This document shows positions 1-12,387 of a DNA stretch of 64,000 nt, in pieces (position 1 is the stretch's first letter; each line of letters begins with the position of its first letter). The translations under genes were made by a program, and so were the position numbers. The stretch is from contig NC_044507.1 of the NCBI RefSeq assembly GCF_902362185.1, forward strand, positions 17,828,544 through 17,892,543. The letters run 5' to 3'. The notes under the pieces were generated by a model. It saw only the letters and a program-made list of their open reading frames with translations. It had not been told where the DNA came from and ran no database searches. The DNA comes from Chanos chanos (lineage: Eukaryota; Chordata; Actinopteri; Gonorynchiformes; Chanidae).

Positions 1-363
<363 letters not shown>

Positions 364-1248
364 TGTTGTGTTTTCTTCTTTTCCTTACTTTACACGAAGT
401 GTTCAGAAAAAGATCCTGGTGGGCACTGAAATGCTGACCATCTTATATATTAACAGACATGGGCACACCCTGGTATCCAGTCCAAACCACACCTCTTAAA
501 TGCGTGATCGCGGTCTCCACCCAATTAGACCCTCTTGCCAATTTTTATGGCTGGTTTAATTTAGATAAGGAAATACGATCTCTGCTTTTAACTTGTTTTC
601 AGTTGTTTTAAACCTTTCTAATACGTAAAGTAAACTTAAAGAAAATTTAAATGCATAGCACGTTAGAATATTCCTCAGTAAATGAGATTATGGGGATTTG
701 TAATAGATTACCAATTTAAGAATCGTACCAAAACAATAACTGGTCCTGTAGGGTATGATTGGTGTAGCCTAAAAACTACTATACTTGTTTTAGTGAGTAA
801 AGAGCCAATAAACTTTATATTTTTGTAGAGTACCTGTGTGAACACATCGAGGGTCAACCACTTTGATTTGCAAGGGAAAGTTTTTTTGTCAGCGACTTTT
901 CAAAGTAGACCGTAACTCCGAGTTAAATGTTAAATAAAAGTTCAGATTTAGTCAGTTTGTACTTAGGAAAGGAGCATATTTGAAAAATTAAATGTTTAAG
1001 ACGTTGAAACTGCCTTGGACGCCAAAAAGGTCAGCCAAAGGTTTTTCAGAAAACATATTTTGGCTATAATCCTATCTGCGGTCCGGGGGCATATAACTTC
1101 GGTTTTTTGGAATTAAAACGCCAATCAAAATTGCTCCTCTTTATAAAAGGCGGAGACATCGAATTCAATAAATTGTGGTTCCTTATCTGTCCAGGGTTCT
1201 CACTGGATATCTTCATTAAAGTGACCGAAGAGAGCCTTTATCGTCAAC
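364..1248. promoter_or_regulatory. bidirectional alpha-1/beta-1 globin promoter region
   Basis: This 885-bp interval separates two divergent globin start codons. For alpha-1 (minus) there is a TATA-like box at 442-449 and CACCC-type motifs at 466-470 and 487-493. For beta-1 (plus) there is a CCAAT box at 1121-1125 and TATAAAAG at 1142-1149, about 100 bp before the ATG. These are the usual globin promoter elements bound by NF-Y, TBP and KLF factors. The AT-rich middle shows no other obvious element. Confidence 0.75.
1121..1149 (+). promoter_or_regulatory. CCAAT and TATA boxes of beta-1
   Basis: CCAAT at 1121-1125 and TATAAAAG at 1142-1149 have the spacing of a standard erythroid beta-globin core promoter. 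The expected transcription start is near 1172. Confidence 0.8.
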
Positions 1249-1996
1249 ATGGTTGAGTGGACAGCTGCCGAACGCAGTGCCGTTGCTGGCCTGTGGGGAA
1301 AGATCAGCGTCGATGAAATCGGACCTCAGGCCTTGGCCAGGTAATATAACATTGAAATTCTTGAATCGTGGTATGTATTTTTATAAGCCTTGTTTTATAT
1401 TGCCTAAAGATTTGATGCGAGCGTCATGCACTTATAAAAGGAAGTGAATGAATGACTTATTATTTGCGTTTTTCTTGTCTAGACTCCTGATTGTGTCTCC
1501 ATGGACTCAGAGACATTTCAGTTCTTTTGGCAACCTCTCCAGCCCCGCTGCCATTATGGGTAACCCCAAAGTGGCTGCTCACGGCAAGACTGTGATGGGT
1601 GCACTCGACAAAGCTGTGAAGAACATGGATAACATCAAGGGCGCCTACCGTGATCTGAGTGTGATGCACTCTGAGAAACTGCATGTGGATCCCGATAACT
1701 TCAGGGTAAGAGGGTTTTTTTTTTCTTAAATCATACCATAGCGTGCATTCTAAGCACTTATAAGCAAATATCTGTTGGTGATTTGTTACGTAAAAATATT
1801 AGCTCTGGTTGCACCGAAGGAATTTTACTACTGAAAATATTCTCCGTTATATTTATTTCCACAGCTTCTTGCTGACTGCATCACCGTGTGCGTGGCCATG
1901 AAGTTCGGGCCCTCTGGTTTCAGCGCCGATGCGCAGGAGGCTTGGCAAAAGTTCCTGACTGCCGTTGTTTCTGCCCTCGGCAGACAGTACCACTAA
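1249..1996 (+). CDS. hbb: beta-globin 1 (adult-like)
   Basis: Haemoglobin beta subunit, complete at 148 codons plus stop. Exons are 1249-1340 (92 bp), 1483-1705 (223 bp) and 1865-1996 (132 bp), the canonical beta-globin exon sizes, and all introns are GT-AG. The protein begins [18 protein letters not shown]. Distal His is in VAAHGK and proximal His F8 in [11 protein letters not shown]9 is Ser and the C-terminus is RQYH. Ser F9, Glu FG1 and His HC3 are the combination associated with Root-effect fish haemoglobins. A poly(A) signal lies at 2087-2092. Long stretches of exon 2 are identical to beta-2, which suggests recent gene conversion. Confidence 0.97.
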
Positions 1997-2100
1997 AGTG
2001 GCATTCTGTGATGAAGAGCAGCTTAATTAAGGGTGACTGAAAGCACACAGCTGTTGTAAAACGATACAAGCGCTCTTATAAACGAAAATAAAATAATTTT

Positions 2101-5100
2101 ACATGCATCTCTAGTAATGTGTTACTTTGACATGCCTGTGTAAATGTATGAGCTCTACACGTTAACACTATCAGGGAAACTCCGTGATACATGCATTATG
2201 CGCTTCATGGCATGGTCAGTCATACTGTGACCTGCTCTCTTGCACTCCTCACCAATTATCAGATGAATTTAGATAAATTGCTGTCTTGTAGAGTGCTGAC
2301 TTGTTTTTTTTTAATGTGCTTTTATCTTTTTCATAGATGTAAAATACGATATCAAATACTTTTTCGTCGGTCAGTTTAACGGAAATTATTATTTGTATGC
2401 TATTTTATTTTAGCAAGATCAATAACCGAATCAATAAGATTCCACATATTCACAGCATTTTCATGCTTTAGCGAGGATTTTTTTTCCCTCAGTGCGTCCT
2501 TGGGCCTGTCCTTCTAGTCACTATGTTATTAGTAACATTTCCGTGGTAGCATTTTGCACACTTGTGGGTGTTGTCGGGCTGAATTCAACGATAAAGAGAA
2601 ATAAAATATCTTGGGTTCCCCGGAGGCGCCTTGAAGTAGGTTACATCTAAGCAGCCAGTTGCCAGTTGCCTGAGGAGACAACTGGCCAGAGTGTAACATT
2701 TAGAGAGGCGTTCTCCTTGTTGCAAGGATACAACGATCCAAATGGTTCAGTTATTAGTACATCCTCAAATTTTTTCATTTGTCTCTTTCAAAGACTTCGT
2801 GTTGATGTCACAGAGAGATCTTTTCGTATTAGGTTATTGAGAAAAAAACCTTGAGCGACATTAAACAAATGAAAGTAAAAAAAACATCAGTAAGAGTAAA
2901 AATAATAGATGTATACGAATTTACCACTGAGCAGCTCTTTAAATTGTATTGATTGTACGATGTTTTGACTCGTCCTAATGTAAATTCATACGAGTCTCTA
3001 CCATGCTTTTCTACTTAGATCGGTTTCATTTTCATTTTCCTTACGTATTTCTACCTATTAGCATAACAAACGCAACTGGTGTAGCCGTCTACGAGTGACC
3101 TGTAGTTCAGACGGATTGTAGGCCAACATGTGATTGGGCTGTAAAGAACGCACTTGCTACCCATGTAAGGACATCGTGCTTAACTATGTCAGTAATCAGA
3201 AGAATTACAAACATTTCCTTTTCAGATATGAACGAATCTGAAGCTGACTAGATATAAATTAGTGAAGATTAGCTGATGCAAGCATTCGATCAATGTTTAG
3301 TAGACGGATCTACTTGTCAACAGCTGTGATTTCATTGATGCTGAGAATAGCAGATGCTTTTTGATTATATGCTTATTTGGGGATAATTACCCAATACCCT
3401 TCTTTCGTAATTTTATTACAAGTACACTATAGATGTCACATATTTTTTAAAAAAGCACATAGCACACCCAGAAAAGTGCTTTTTCTGTTACATTATGAGT
3501 GTATGCTGAAATTACTCACTAAATCTGCGTGTAGTCATTAAACAATTCACTTGTGTTGCAGTTACATAATATTGTAAGTGTTAGATATTGTAATATTGTA
3601 AGTTACTTAGATAACAAGTGTTGGGTCTTCTTAATATGATCATTTAAATCGCGTAGAGTACAGATGTGACTATAACCACACCTGAAATATCTCAACATCC
3701 TCTTGTGCGGGTCTTGCACAGAGGTTTGGCAATTGTCAATTGTAAATCGATTTTTCGATTTATTGTGGCGGGAACAGTAACAAGATGGTACCGGAAATCA
3801 GGGAAGAGGATTGAAACTGGATGCGCTAGACAGCCATGAATTCATTTCCATCCTTGAAAAGGATTACTCTTATTGACAAAGTTATTTATCATCTTAGAGC
3901 TAAACAACATATAATTCCTTAATATTCATTATTCCTTAATCCCTTAGTATGTTACATATTAACGCTGTAAATTTCTTTTTTGCAGTGTGTGCATCAACTG
4001 TCACAAAGTAAAATTTAAAATTTGATAATTTATGATTGAATTCTAGTCTGGAATAGAGAAGTGGCAACGGGGAGAGCGGCAGGGATTGTAAAGGCACGTC
4101 TTTTTCAGCATTCGTAAGCAATGAGTTGTAAATAGGGTAAGGTAGGAATTTTTGCTTGGAATTGTTAGCAGCATAACGTTTAAGTATCTGAGGATTATTC
4201 TATGCATTATCAGTGCCATGTGTTGTTGAAAGCTATGGGACTGTTTACTGGTGTTACTGTTACTGTGGTAACCTAACGCAGAGATGAGTGGGCCCTGTGA
4301 GTGCAGCAGAACCATCCCTATACTTTCCCAATTTGGGAGGAGGGCAATTTTATTCACCAATGCTTTGCATTATTTTCTTTTTACAGCATATAAAAAATGC
4401 ATATTATCGCCTGCTACCAACAGCCTATACTAGACAGAAATGTAAGCTATAGGCCTAACTTTCAAAAACAAATGCACAATAGGCTATATATTTTTTAATA
4501 TTTCAATCTTAAATTAGAATGTCGCTATGATCTTGTTTTCAAGCAAGAGCCATGCACTGTAGAACTGTCCGTTAATTTATCCGTCTCCAAGTTTTGTAAT
4601 GTCCTGTCAGCCAATCCGAAATCGGAACACTTTGCAATCCTTGAGCTAGTCAATGATATTGACGCTAGGGTGGCAGAAAAAAGTGATTCGCCTGCAGGAT
4701 TCCAAACAGACCTCCAGGCTTCCACACGGCGAAACACACACCCTCCCCCCACTACACACACACACACCACACACACACACCTCGCGCATTTCGCCCTACC
4801 ACTTTTCGCTCTGGCTGCGCGGTCGCTAAAACAGCAAGCAAGAAACCTAGCTCAAAAGTTCGAGTGCTAAAATGAAGCTCTATAGTGGTCTATTTGCCCC
4901 AGCCAGAGCCGTTGAGAGAGTTCTCTCAACAACCCGTGTCGATGCAGACACAAATGGCTGCCCATACATCTTTTAATCATATACATGCTACATGTGGCCC
5001 TCAGCCACCGCCAGCTTGGTCACTTTTTTTGTCACTCCCGCCTCTCTAAAGAACGTCACGTACCAAACATGCTGAACTGACTGTGTCGTGTGTGGCTCTC

Positions 5101-6137
5101 ATTTGCATAGAATTAGGGATTCGCCATCTCAATTTCGCTTGCTTCACCGGATTCGCCCTTATTTCACTCAATCAGTGCGATTTTCGCCCTATACAACCTG
5201 AATGAGAGCGAAACGAAATTCGCTGCAATGCAAGCGTGCCGTGACAGACATACACGTGCTTCTGGCCAGAACAACGATCAGTCATTTGGGCAATGCTAAA
5301 ATTTGGGCAATGCTAAAATGTGATTGGGCAATACCCACCCCTGCCCACCTCTAGATCTGGCCATGGAGTGCAGTAATGTTTCTTCCTTCAGTGACAGAGT
5401 GTATGGCATAATATTGCTCTTATAAGCAATCCACTACGGGTTGTTCTTTGACAACTTTCATATTGATGGAATGAATTGTAGCTTCATTACTGCAACCAAC
5501 ACCACTACACTGAGTTAGACTAGCTCAACTATATTAGGTCAGACCTACCCTTGTAAAATAAGTCTAACTTTGGTGAATCAAGTTCAGCCAACTCTATTAA
5601 GTAAAACTGCCACAGTAAATTCAAACTAAATTATGTCGCATCAACAAAACTGCTTTATTTTGAGAGCCGTTTATCTGTGTGGGGAAAAAAAACACATCCA
5701 TGATTCGATGATACTTAGGTGAGGAGCTATTTTCGAGTGTAAACCAATTGAGAGGGCAGTTTGGTTTCATGCTTGGAAGTGACTTAAAGAACTCGTGGAA
5801 AGTTAGTGGTTGCAGAAAATAGTCACAATCTTCTTAAATCAGAGCTACTCCCTAAGCAGTTTGGAAATTTGTCAACTCGCAAACTCAGCGCCGTTAGCAG
5901 TCAGTGTTCATGTGTTGAGCTGCCGCTTTTGAGGAAAACATAGAGATGCATTAAGATGAATTTAAAATGACGGAAGCTTTGATATTTTCAAGATTTAACA
6001 TATGCTGAAAAGTTCTAACACGTAAAAATGATCGAAATTGTCCAGATCTAGAGTGAATAATTTGTTGGTTCAGTGAAGGTTACCCCTTCTTGATAAACAA
6101 AAAATAATGATCAAACACTGTATGAGATTAAGCAATC
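2101..6137. other. intergenic region between beta-1 and alpha-2
   Basis: No gene is supported here. It is mostly AT-rich unique sequence. Visible items are a short CA-rich patch (about 4755-4783), a zone rich in TTCGCCCT-like words (about 4680-5220), and a 17-bp direct duplication near 5283-5316. The open frames are short and show no globin-like or other recognisable protein. Confidence 0.5.
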
Positions 6138-6197
6138 TTTATTTCCGCCATTTTACATCATTTTACAATGATGAAATTCAAGGCAGCTGTTTGTTGT

Positions 6198-6916
6198 TTA
6201 ACGATACTTCTCAGATAGAGCCAGAGCCAGATTCTGAAGAAACTTGTCCACAGAAACTTGGACCTCAGGAGAGAAGTCCGCTGGGAAGTACATGGCGATG
6301 CAGACAATAATATTGTGGGCCAGGATCTTGAAAGAGAATACAATTAAATAAGTTGACAGGAAGATATAGCATTTTAGACGTTGTATTTAAGTAATTCTGA
6401 AGCTTAGTGATGCTGCATACGTATCAGTGTTTCGGATCGTGTCACCTTTCATGAATAACTTGGTTACTGACCTTGAAGTTTGCGGGGTCAACCCTGAGTT
6501 TGAAAGCATGCAGCTCACTCAAGCTTGACAGGGCGCCAGTAAGATCATCGATTTTTCCAATTGCGTCTCCAATAGATGCCATAATAGTGCCACCGTGCTT
6601 CTTCACTGGTGCTGATCCAGGACTCAGGTCAGCCCAGTGAGAGAAATAGGTTTTCGTCTGAGGATAGGAGACGAGCATTCTGTAAGACACAAAGGATATA
6701 GCCCACTGTCCAAACAAAAGGTTTTCAAAATAACTGAGTAATTCAGAAACCTAAACATAACATTATTAAACGGTCTAAACGTTGAAAGTTTTAGAAATTC
6801 AATTTTTCCATCTGCGCTCACCTGGAAAGAGCCTCGCCGCCGATAACATCAGATTTTGAGGCAATCTTGGACCAGAGGCCCTTAACAACGGCTTTGTCTG
6901 CTGCTGAGAGACTCAT
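6198..6916 (-). CDS. hba: alpha-globin 2 (adult-like)
   Basis: Complete haemoglobin alpha subunit of 143 codons plus stop. Minus-strand exons are 6822-6916 (95 bp), 6472-6679 (208 bp) and 6198-6326 (129 bp). Exon 2 is one codon longer than in mammals, as in other fish alphas. The protein starts [18 protein letters not shown], has distal His in VKKHGG and proximal His in [11 protein letters not shown], and ends LALSEKYR. The C-terminal Tyr-Arg pair and the LALSEKYR tail resemble adult zebrafish alpha chains. A poly(A) signal lies at 6138-6143 (minus). It is divergent from beta-2, 1,229 bp away. The adult-stage assignment is inference from similarity. Confidence 0.96.
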
Positions 6917-8145
6917 TTTGCGTCACACTTGTGCAAGGATGCCAAGAACCTTGTTGGCAGCGATTCTTGATTGCTGTTTTTATTGGCTCCAATTTCTGGC
7001 ACACCCTGTTGATATCAAGTCTGAACTCCACCTCGCATCGGGCGTATTCCAAGAAATTATCAAAACTCAACATATGTTATATGTTTACTGGAGTCCTGTG
7101 TTTCTGAACCAAACACACAGCAAAAGTATAATCACCGCACTTGTAACCGCATAATGTTGGCTACTGAAACTGCAAAAAAAACCAAAAACAAAACATAAAT
7201 AAATAAAAAGCGAAAGGCAAAAGATATCCAACAGGTATTTGAATAGGGGTCAATACATAATGATCTTACACAACTGTTTTTCATTTTTATTTATTGATTC
7301 AAACAGTCGTCCATTCAGTTCACATAGTTGATAAGAAAAAAATACCTTCATATATATTTTATGGTTTTTGATGTAAATGAGATCTGAGGTGGTGCAGAAT
7401 ATTTGGAGAAATGTGTGTGTGTTAGTACAACGTTACAATCTCTACGTTATAACTGTTTTAAAACACAGGTATATCACTACTATTGATAGTAATAATCATA
7501 AATCACGATTCGCTGTGTTTTTGGACCAGAAACAATACATGCCAATCTCCTCTCCCAAATTAATTCACGATGCACTGAAATTTTGTTGAAAAAATATCAT
7601 AGTATCAAGTGGGTGGCGTAGTCTGGAATTTAAGATAAAACACGTTTTCTAGCAGGTGTTGGTTTCGCTACGTTTTTTTTTTTTGCTTTAGGCGTGTGCG
7701 TGGTCATCTGCACCACCAGAGAGTAAAACAAACGACAGCAATTAAATATGTCCTTGTAAAATGAGTTGGTATGGGTTTCGGCATGTCTGGTGGTATTAAG
7801 TAGCAACATGGTTCCGTAAAATGAGTTGAAATAGGATACATAGTAATATTAAATATTGCATTCCTTAATAACTCACTTGTTTTCAGTTTTGTGTAATTAA
7901 CACAGAATTATCAAGGGGGAACGCCCAAATGACAACGCAATCATTTAATTACGTATAGCTGGCATAATGTCAGCTGAGACCACCACCCCCCTTTACGCTG
8001 TCATCCAATCAGTGTTTGTTTTTAATTCAGGGCGGTGGCCTTGAGCATAAATAAATATGGGCATTCGTCGAGCAACGCAGTACCCGCGATTCCAATAAGG
8101 GAACTTAAGTTTAAGACTTACTTGGGTTAAGAAGACGACTTCATC
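6917..8145. promoter_or_regulatory. bidirectional alpha-2/beta-2 globin promoter region
   Basis: For alpha-2 (minus) the promoter has a CCAAT box (6982-6987 as ATTGGC on the plus strand) lying directly against a weak TATA-like AATAAAAA. For beta-2 (plus) there is a CACCC-rich stretch (about 7978-7991), a CCAAT box at 8005-8009 and a TATA-like CATAAATAAATA at 8046-8057. Both core promoters therefore have weaker TATA boxes than pair 1. The middle is AT-rich and featureless. Confidence 0.7.
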
Positions 8146-8880
8146 ATGGTTGAGTGGACAGATGCTGAGCGCAGTGCCATTGTTGGCCTGTGGGGAAAAG
8201 TCAATGTCGAAGAAATCGGACCACAGGCGTTGGCCAGGTAATAACAGAATAATACATCAGTGTATAAAAACCTATAAATTCAGTTTTCATGATCGATGCA
8301 TAAATATATATATCAAGCAACTCATCGTTGCTTTCCTTATGATTTACATCATAGTCAAGCTCTGCCTCTCTCTCTCTCTCTGGGTCTCTTTAGGCTTCTG
8401 ATCGTATCTCCATGGACTCAGAGACATTTCAGTTCTTTTGGCAACCTCTCCAGCCCCGCTGCCATTATGGGTAACCCCAAAGTGGCTGCTCACGGTAAAG
8501 TCGTGATGCATGGACTGGACAGAGCTGTGGCGAATTTGGACGACATCAAGAACGCCTACCGGGAGCTTAGCATAATGCACTCTGAGAAACTGCATGTGGA
8601 TCCCGATAACTTCAGGGTAAGATTGCATCTTGCTGAACCCGGCTGAGCAAAAAACATTTTTCGAAGGACTTATTAATTCAGAGCCGAATTGCATATTTGA
8701 GTTTTCACACTCACTCGAAAGATCACTCGTTGATGTCTGTTTTTACAGCTTCTTGGTGACTGCATTACCGTGTGCCTGGCCATGAAGTTCGGGCCCTCTG
8801 GTTTCAACGCCGATGTGCAGGAGGCTTTTCAAAAGTTCCTGTCTGTCGTTGTTTCTGCCCTCGGCAGACAGTACCACTAA
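8146..8880 (+). CDS. hbb: beta-globin 2 (adult-like)
   Basis: Complete haemoglobin beta subunit, 148 codons plus stop. Exons are 8146-8237, 8394-8616 and 8749-8880 (92, 223 and 132 bp), with GT-AG introns. It begins [18 protein letters not shown] and ends ALGRQYH. Distal His is in VAAHGK and proximal His in [10 protein letters not shown] with Ser at F9. The intron-1 acceptor tract is a CT repeat. A poly(A) signal lies at 8953-8958. It matches beta-1 exactly for 89 bp (8407-8495) and 48 bp (8575-8622) but differs heavily between these blocks, a mosaic typical of gene conversion. Function and stage should be as for beta-1 (inference). Confidence 0.97.
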
Positions 8881-9351
8881 ACCGTCACAGAACAGAGAGA
8901 TACACATGTATATCTCTGCTATGAGGCAAAGCTGTGTCTAAACATTCGGCGAAATAAAACAATTTTACAGCACACTCTCATCGTTGTTGTGGCTCTGTTT
9001 TACGAAGCATATCATTTGAGTGCAGACTCAGAGTGGATGTTTTTCTATGGCATTATACAGAAATCAACTTGACATACATTAGTACGGATAAAATAAGAGA
9101 AAGAGAAAGAAGAAAGAAGAGAAAGAAGAGAAAGAAACATCTTATTAGTCATATAGACACACGCACAAAATGGAGAATGGATATGAGTTGGTAATTTCTT
9201 AATATTTTCAGACAATTTAAAGCAATCAGTATTAAAAGAATTCCCTTGTTCACAAAACCCAAGGCTTAAATTACATTTAAGAATAGTACAAACAAGACTG
9301 GGATACTTATAAGACGTTTGGCTCAGTAAACCATCTCCACCTTATTAAGTA

Positions 9352-9965
9352 CATACACATTCAGCGTCATTACATTTCATTACATTCGTTCATTTAGAAT
9401 ACAATTTTACCCAAAGCGACTTCCAAGGCAGGCAGAGCGCAAGCCAAGCAAATTGTCATTTAGGGGCTGACTGTTGCGTAAGTGCCACAGCAAAGTTCAG
9501 CATCAGGCCAGATACACACTCAGGAAAGTCAGACAAGAGCGTGAACTGCAAGTGGGTCAAAAGCCCCCATGATATAAACTATACTGAGTGCCAAGTATCA
9601 CAGTTAAGTAGTGGGTAGTACCAGTCGTAGAGATAGAAATCTATATCACAGACGAGTCGGTGCACACAGGGCAGTAATAAGTGCCGAGAAGTATGCATCA
9701 TAGAATGATGGGTATAGTGCATTGGAACATTAGAGTCGTCGGGTCAGTAAATGAGGGTCAAGTACAAAAGGATGGACTAGTTAGGGGTTTGTGGATGTAA
9801 GGGTTTCGCGAGGGGGTGAGTCTTAAGGAGCCTCTTGAAGATTGTGAGGGAGTCGGCAGACCGGATGGAGTTGAGCAACTCGTTCCACTACCGAGGATCC
9901 ACACGTGCAAAGAGTGCAGTTAATGCCTGTCTGCTGCGAGGTGGTGGAACCGCCGATCGAAAGTT
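9352..9965 (-). repeat. 5'-truncated LINE (non-LTR retrotransposon) fragment
   Basis: Read on the minus strand, about 9895-9810 encodes WNELLNSIRSADSLTIFKRL, the C-terminal tail typical of teleost LINE ORF2 proteins. The following sequence ends in a fish LINE-type 3' terminus near 9352-9425 with a TTTGGGTAAAA-like word and ATTAC/AATG-rich end. Clade is uncertain. Only the 3' part is present, so it cannot move by itself. Confidence 0.6.
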
Positions 9966-10849
9966 TTATGGTTTACTGCCTCAGTGTTGCTAGCTGTTTT
10001 GCATGTCCAACCTACAAGCATGTGCAAAAACTAGTATTTAAAATAGGCTGCCAGAGGCACTGACTGCTTTACTCGATTAAAAAGACAATGGGGGTAGGGG
10101 GGTGAAAATTAAGGTTAACTTAAGGTTCAATTAAGGTTCAAAAGTGTTTATATACCTGGTTAATATCATTTCTTTTTCCATTCTGTCCGTTTTCGTTCAC
10201 TTCGTTTTCATCAACGCAGTGCGAAAAATCAATTTCAGCCCACATGCTCCTGCAAAACTTCTATGCAGGCCTGGCCTATGAGATGTAAGAATGGTCCGGT
10301 AGTCTCCTGAGACTCAGAACAATGGTGTCTCAATTTGAAAACACTTACAAATTTCAAAATAAACATGAAGAGTAAAGGTAAACTTTAATTTTTTTTTCAA
10401 AAACATATTTATTGTATTTTTATAACATATGCTCTGTGGAGGACATTTGAACTAGAAATCTGCACAAGGGCAGAATTCTGTACCCATTTCCGACCTTCCC
10501 AATACCATTGCTACTCCGTCCGCGGGTACTCCATCGCGGTCCTCAACTTATTCCTGCTTGTCCCAACACCCGTCCCCACCCCATTCTCGCGTGCACCAAC
10601 ACCAACACCTCACCACACCACATTTCCACATATCCCCACACTGCCCCGTTAAACAAAGATATGTCCCCTTTTCCACCCTAAGCACCCTAAGACTGACTTT
10701 TCCTTCGGGTTTTTTTTAAAGCATCCAGGAGCGTGTCAATATCGATATGTGTTAGATTTGTAATATTTGGAATATGCCATTACAAAAACATGTCACAGCT
10801 GTCGAATGACAGTTGCCATGTTAATAATTATGACTTACTATCTCATAAT

Positions 10850-11023
10850 TATGAAGCAGTATGACTAAACCGTTAAAATTACAATTTTGAATTTATAGAA
10901 ATCCACGGACGGTTACTCTCTGTTGAAACAATCGAAACCAATAAATAATCAAAACGTCCATTCGTAACAAATGGCGCCGGAGATTTTATTTCCAACGTCC
11001 AATTATGTGTCCAAAGCGACTCC

Positions 11024-11108
<85 letters not shown>

Positions 11109-11307
11109 ATGTTTCAGAAAATGCAAATCATTTTATATAGACTACCGAAAGCACACTTAAGAGGGAACCTTTCTTTTCTGAAGCGGTATGATTGAACTCT
11201 TACAATTACAGATTTAAACCTATTTAAAACCTATTTAAACCTATTTAAAACTCCGCCCCGGAGTTTTTACTTCCAACTTCCAATTTCGTATAACGCCTCC
11301 TAAACGA

Positions 11308-11382
<75 letters not shown>

Positions 11383-11390
11383 AAGTTACA
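10850..11390. repeat. duplicated block with two TATC microsatellites
   Basis: TATC arrays lie at about 11025-11107 and 11308-11381. The sequence before each array is related (GGAGATTTTATTTCCAAC versus GGAGTTTTTACTTCCAAC, then CCAATT), and a TATGA-TTACAATT segment also recurs, so a unit of about 290-300 bp was duplicated in tandem and each copy carries its own microsatellite. Confidence 0.7.
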
Positions 11391-12094
11391 GGTATAGATA
11401 ATAGATATATAAATTATACAAAGGATATTATCATTTTCAGTATTTCCATCAGAAAAAACAGGTGTTGTCTAGGCTACTGACTATTTTGTATCTAAAAGCG
11501 TCTAAATGGTGACAGAACGATTGCCCTTACTTTTTAACAAGTGCAAGAGTTGGATTGGTTTGGTTTCAGTCTGACGTGGCGAGACGTGTGAAATGAAATA
11601 TGGCCTGCAAAGACAATGCGATATACTGAGTGATGCATTGGTTGAAGACAGCATCCCAGGACAGTAAGGCTAATGACATCTCTTGCGACTTGCAGATGCT
11701 ACGAAGGATTCTCTTACTTAAAACCTACAGTTTTCTAAGGAAATTCGAGGTTGCCTTCCTAAGACCTTGCTGCCTGCCCCACTCTCGGCGAGGTGTAAGA
11801 GCGGACTTTTTCAAAGTTGAAAATAAATGAGGAATGATCTGTGCACCACCATGTCAAATAGCATATTACGTGGGGTACATATCTTTGCTAAGGAAAAGCA
11901 CCGATCATTCAAACTGAACTGTCGCTAAGTTTGTGCAACACCTCCAAGGTCTGAGGTGGTGCCATCAGTAATGTCTAAAAGGTGGAAAATAATGAGACAC
12001 AATAGCAGTGTGTTTCGTGCACCTGCTCTCATAACAATCTTTACTGAAATTCATTTTAGTTCACAGTGTCTATCAGTTTTCGATTTCCTTATTT

Positions 12095-12314
12095 TAACTA
12101 ATATAAAAAATATCTTTTCCTACCGCTCTCCCTTCCTCTGGAATGGTTTACCTAAAGAAGTTAGAGAGGCAAACTCTCTCAATACCTTTAAAACAAAACT
12201 AAAGACTTATCTATTTTCTCGAACTTATGCATGATATAATTTTGATTAGACTTTGTTATAGACATGTAAAGCCCTTTGAGACTATAAATAGTGATATTGG
12301 GCTCTAAATAAATA

Positions 12315-12387
<73 letters not shown>
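12095..12387 (+). repeat. L2-like LINE 3' end with ATT tail
   Basis: The frame around 12110-12235 encodes SPFLWNGLPKEVREANSLNT followed by FKTKLKTYLFS, the C-terminus of an L2/CR1-like ORF2 protein. It is followed by the typical 3' UTR words TGTAAAGCCCTTTGAGA and AATAAATAT, and then an (ATT)n tract from about 12317 to 12387. This is a 5'-truncated insertion whose tail grew into a microsatellite. Confidence 0.7.

Noticed and set aside
1460-1684. Antisense open frames over the beta-globin second exons (also at 8344-8694)
   Set aside because: They mirror the conserved globin reading frame on the opposite strand and have no homology of their own.
4666-5353. Possible transposon with GGTGGCAG-like ends and TTCGCCCT-rich interior
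   Set aside because: The termini are only weakly similar and the flanking 8 bp do not match, so no element boundaries can be supported.
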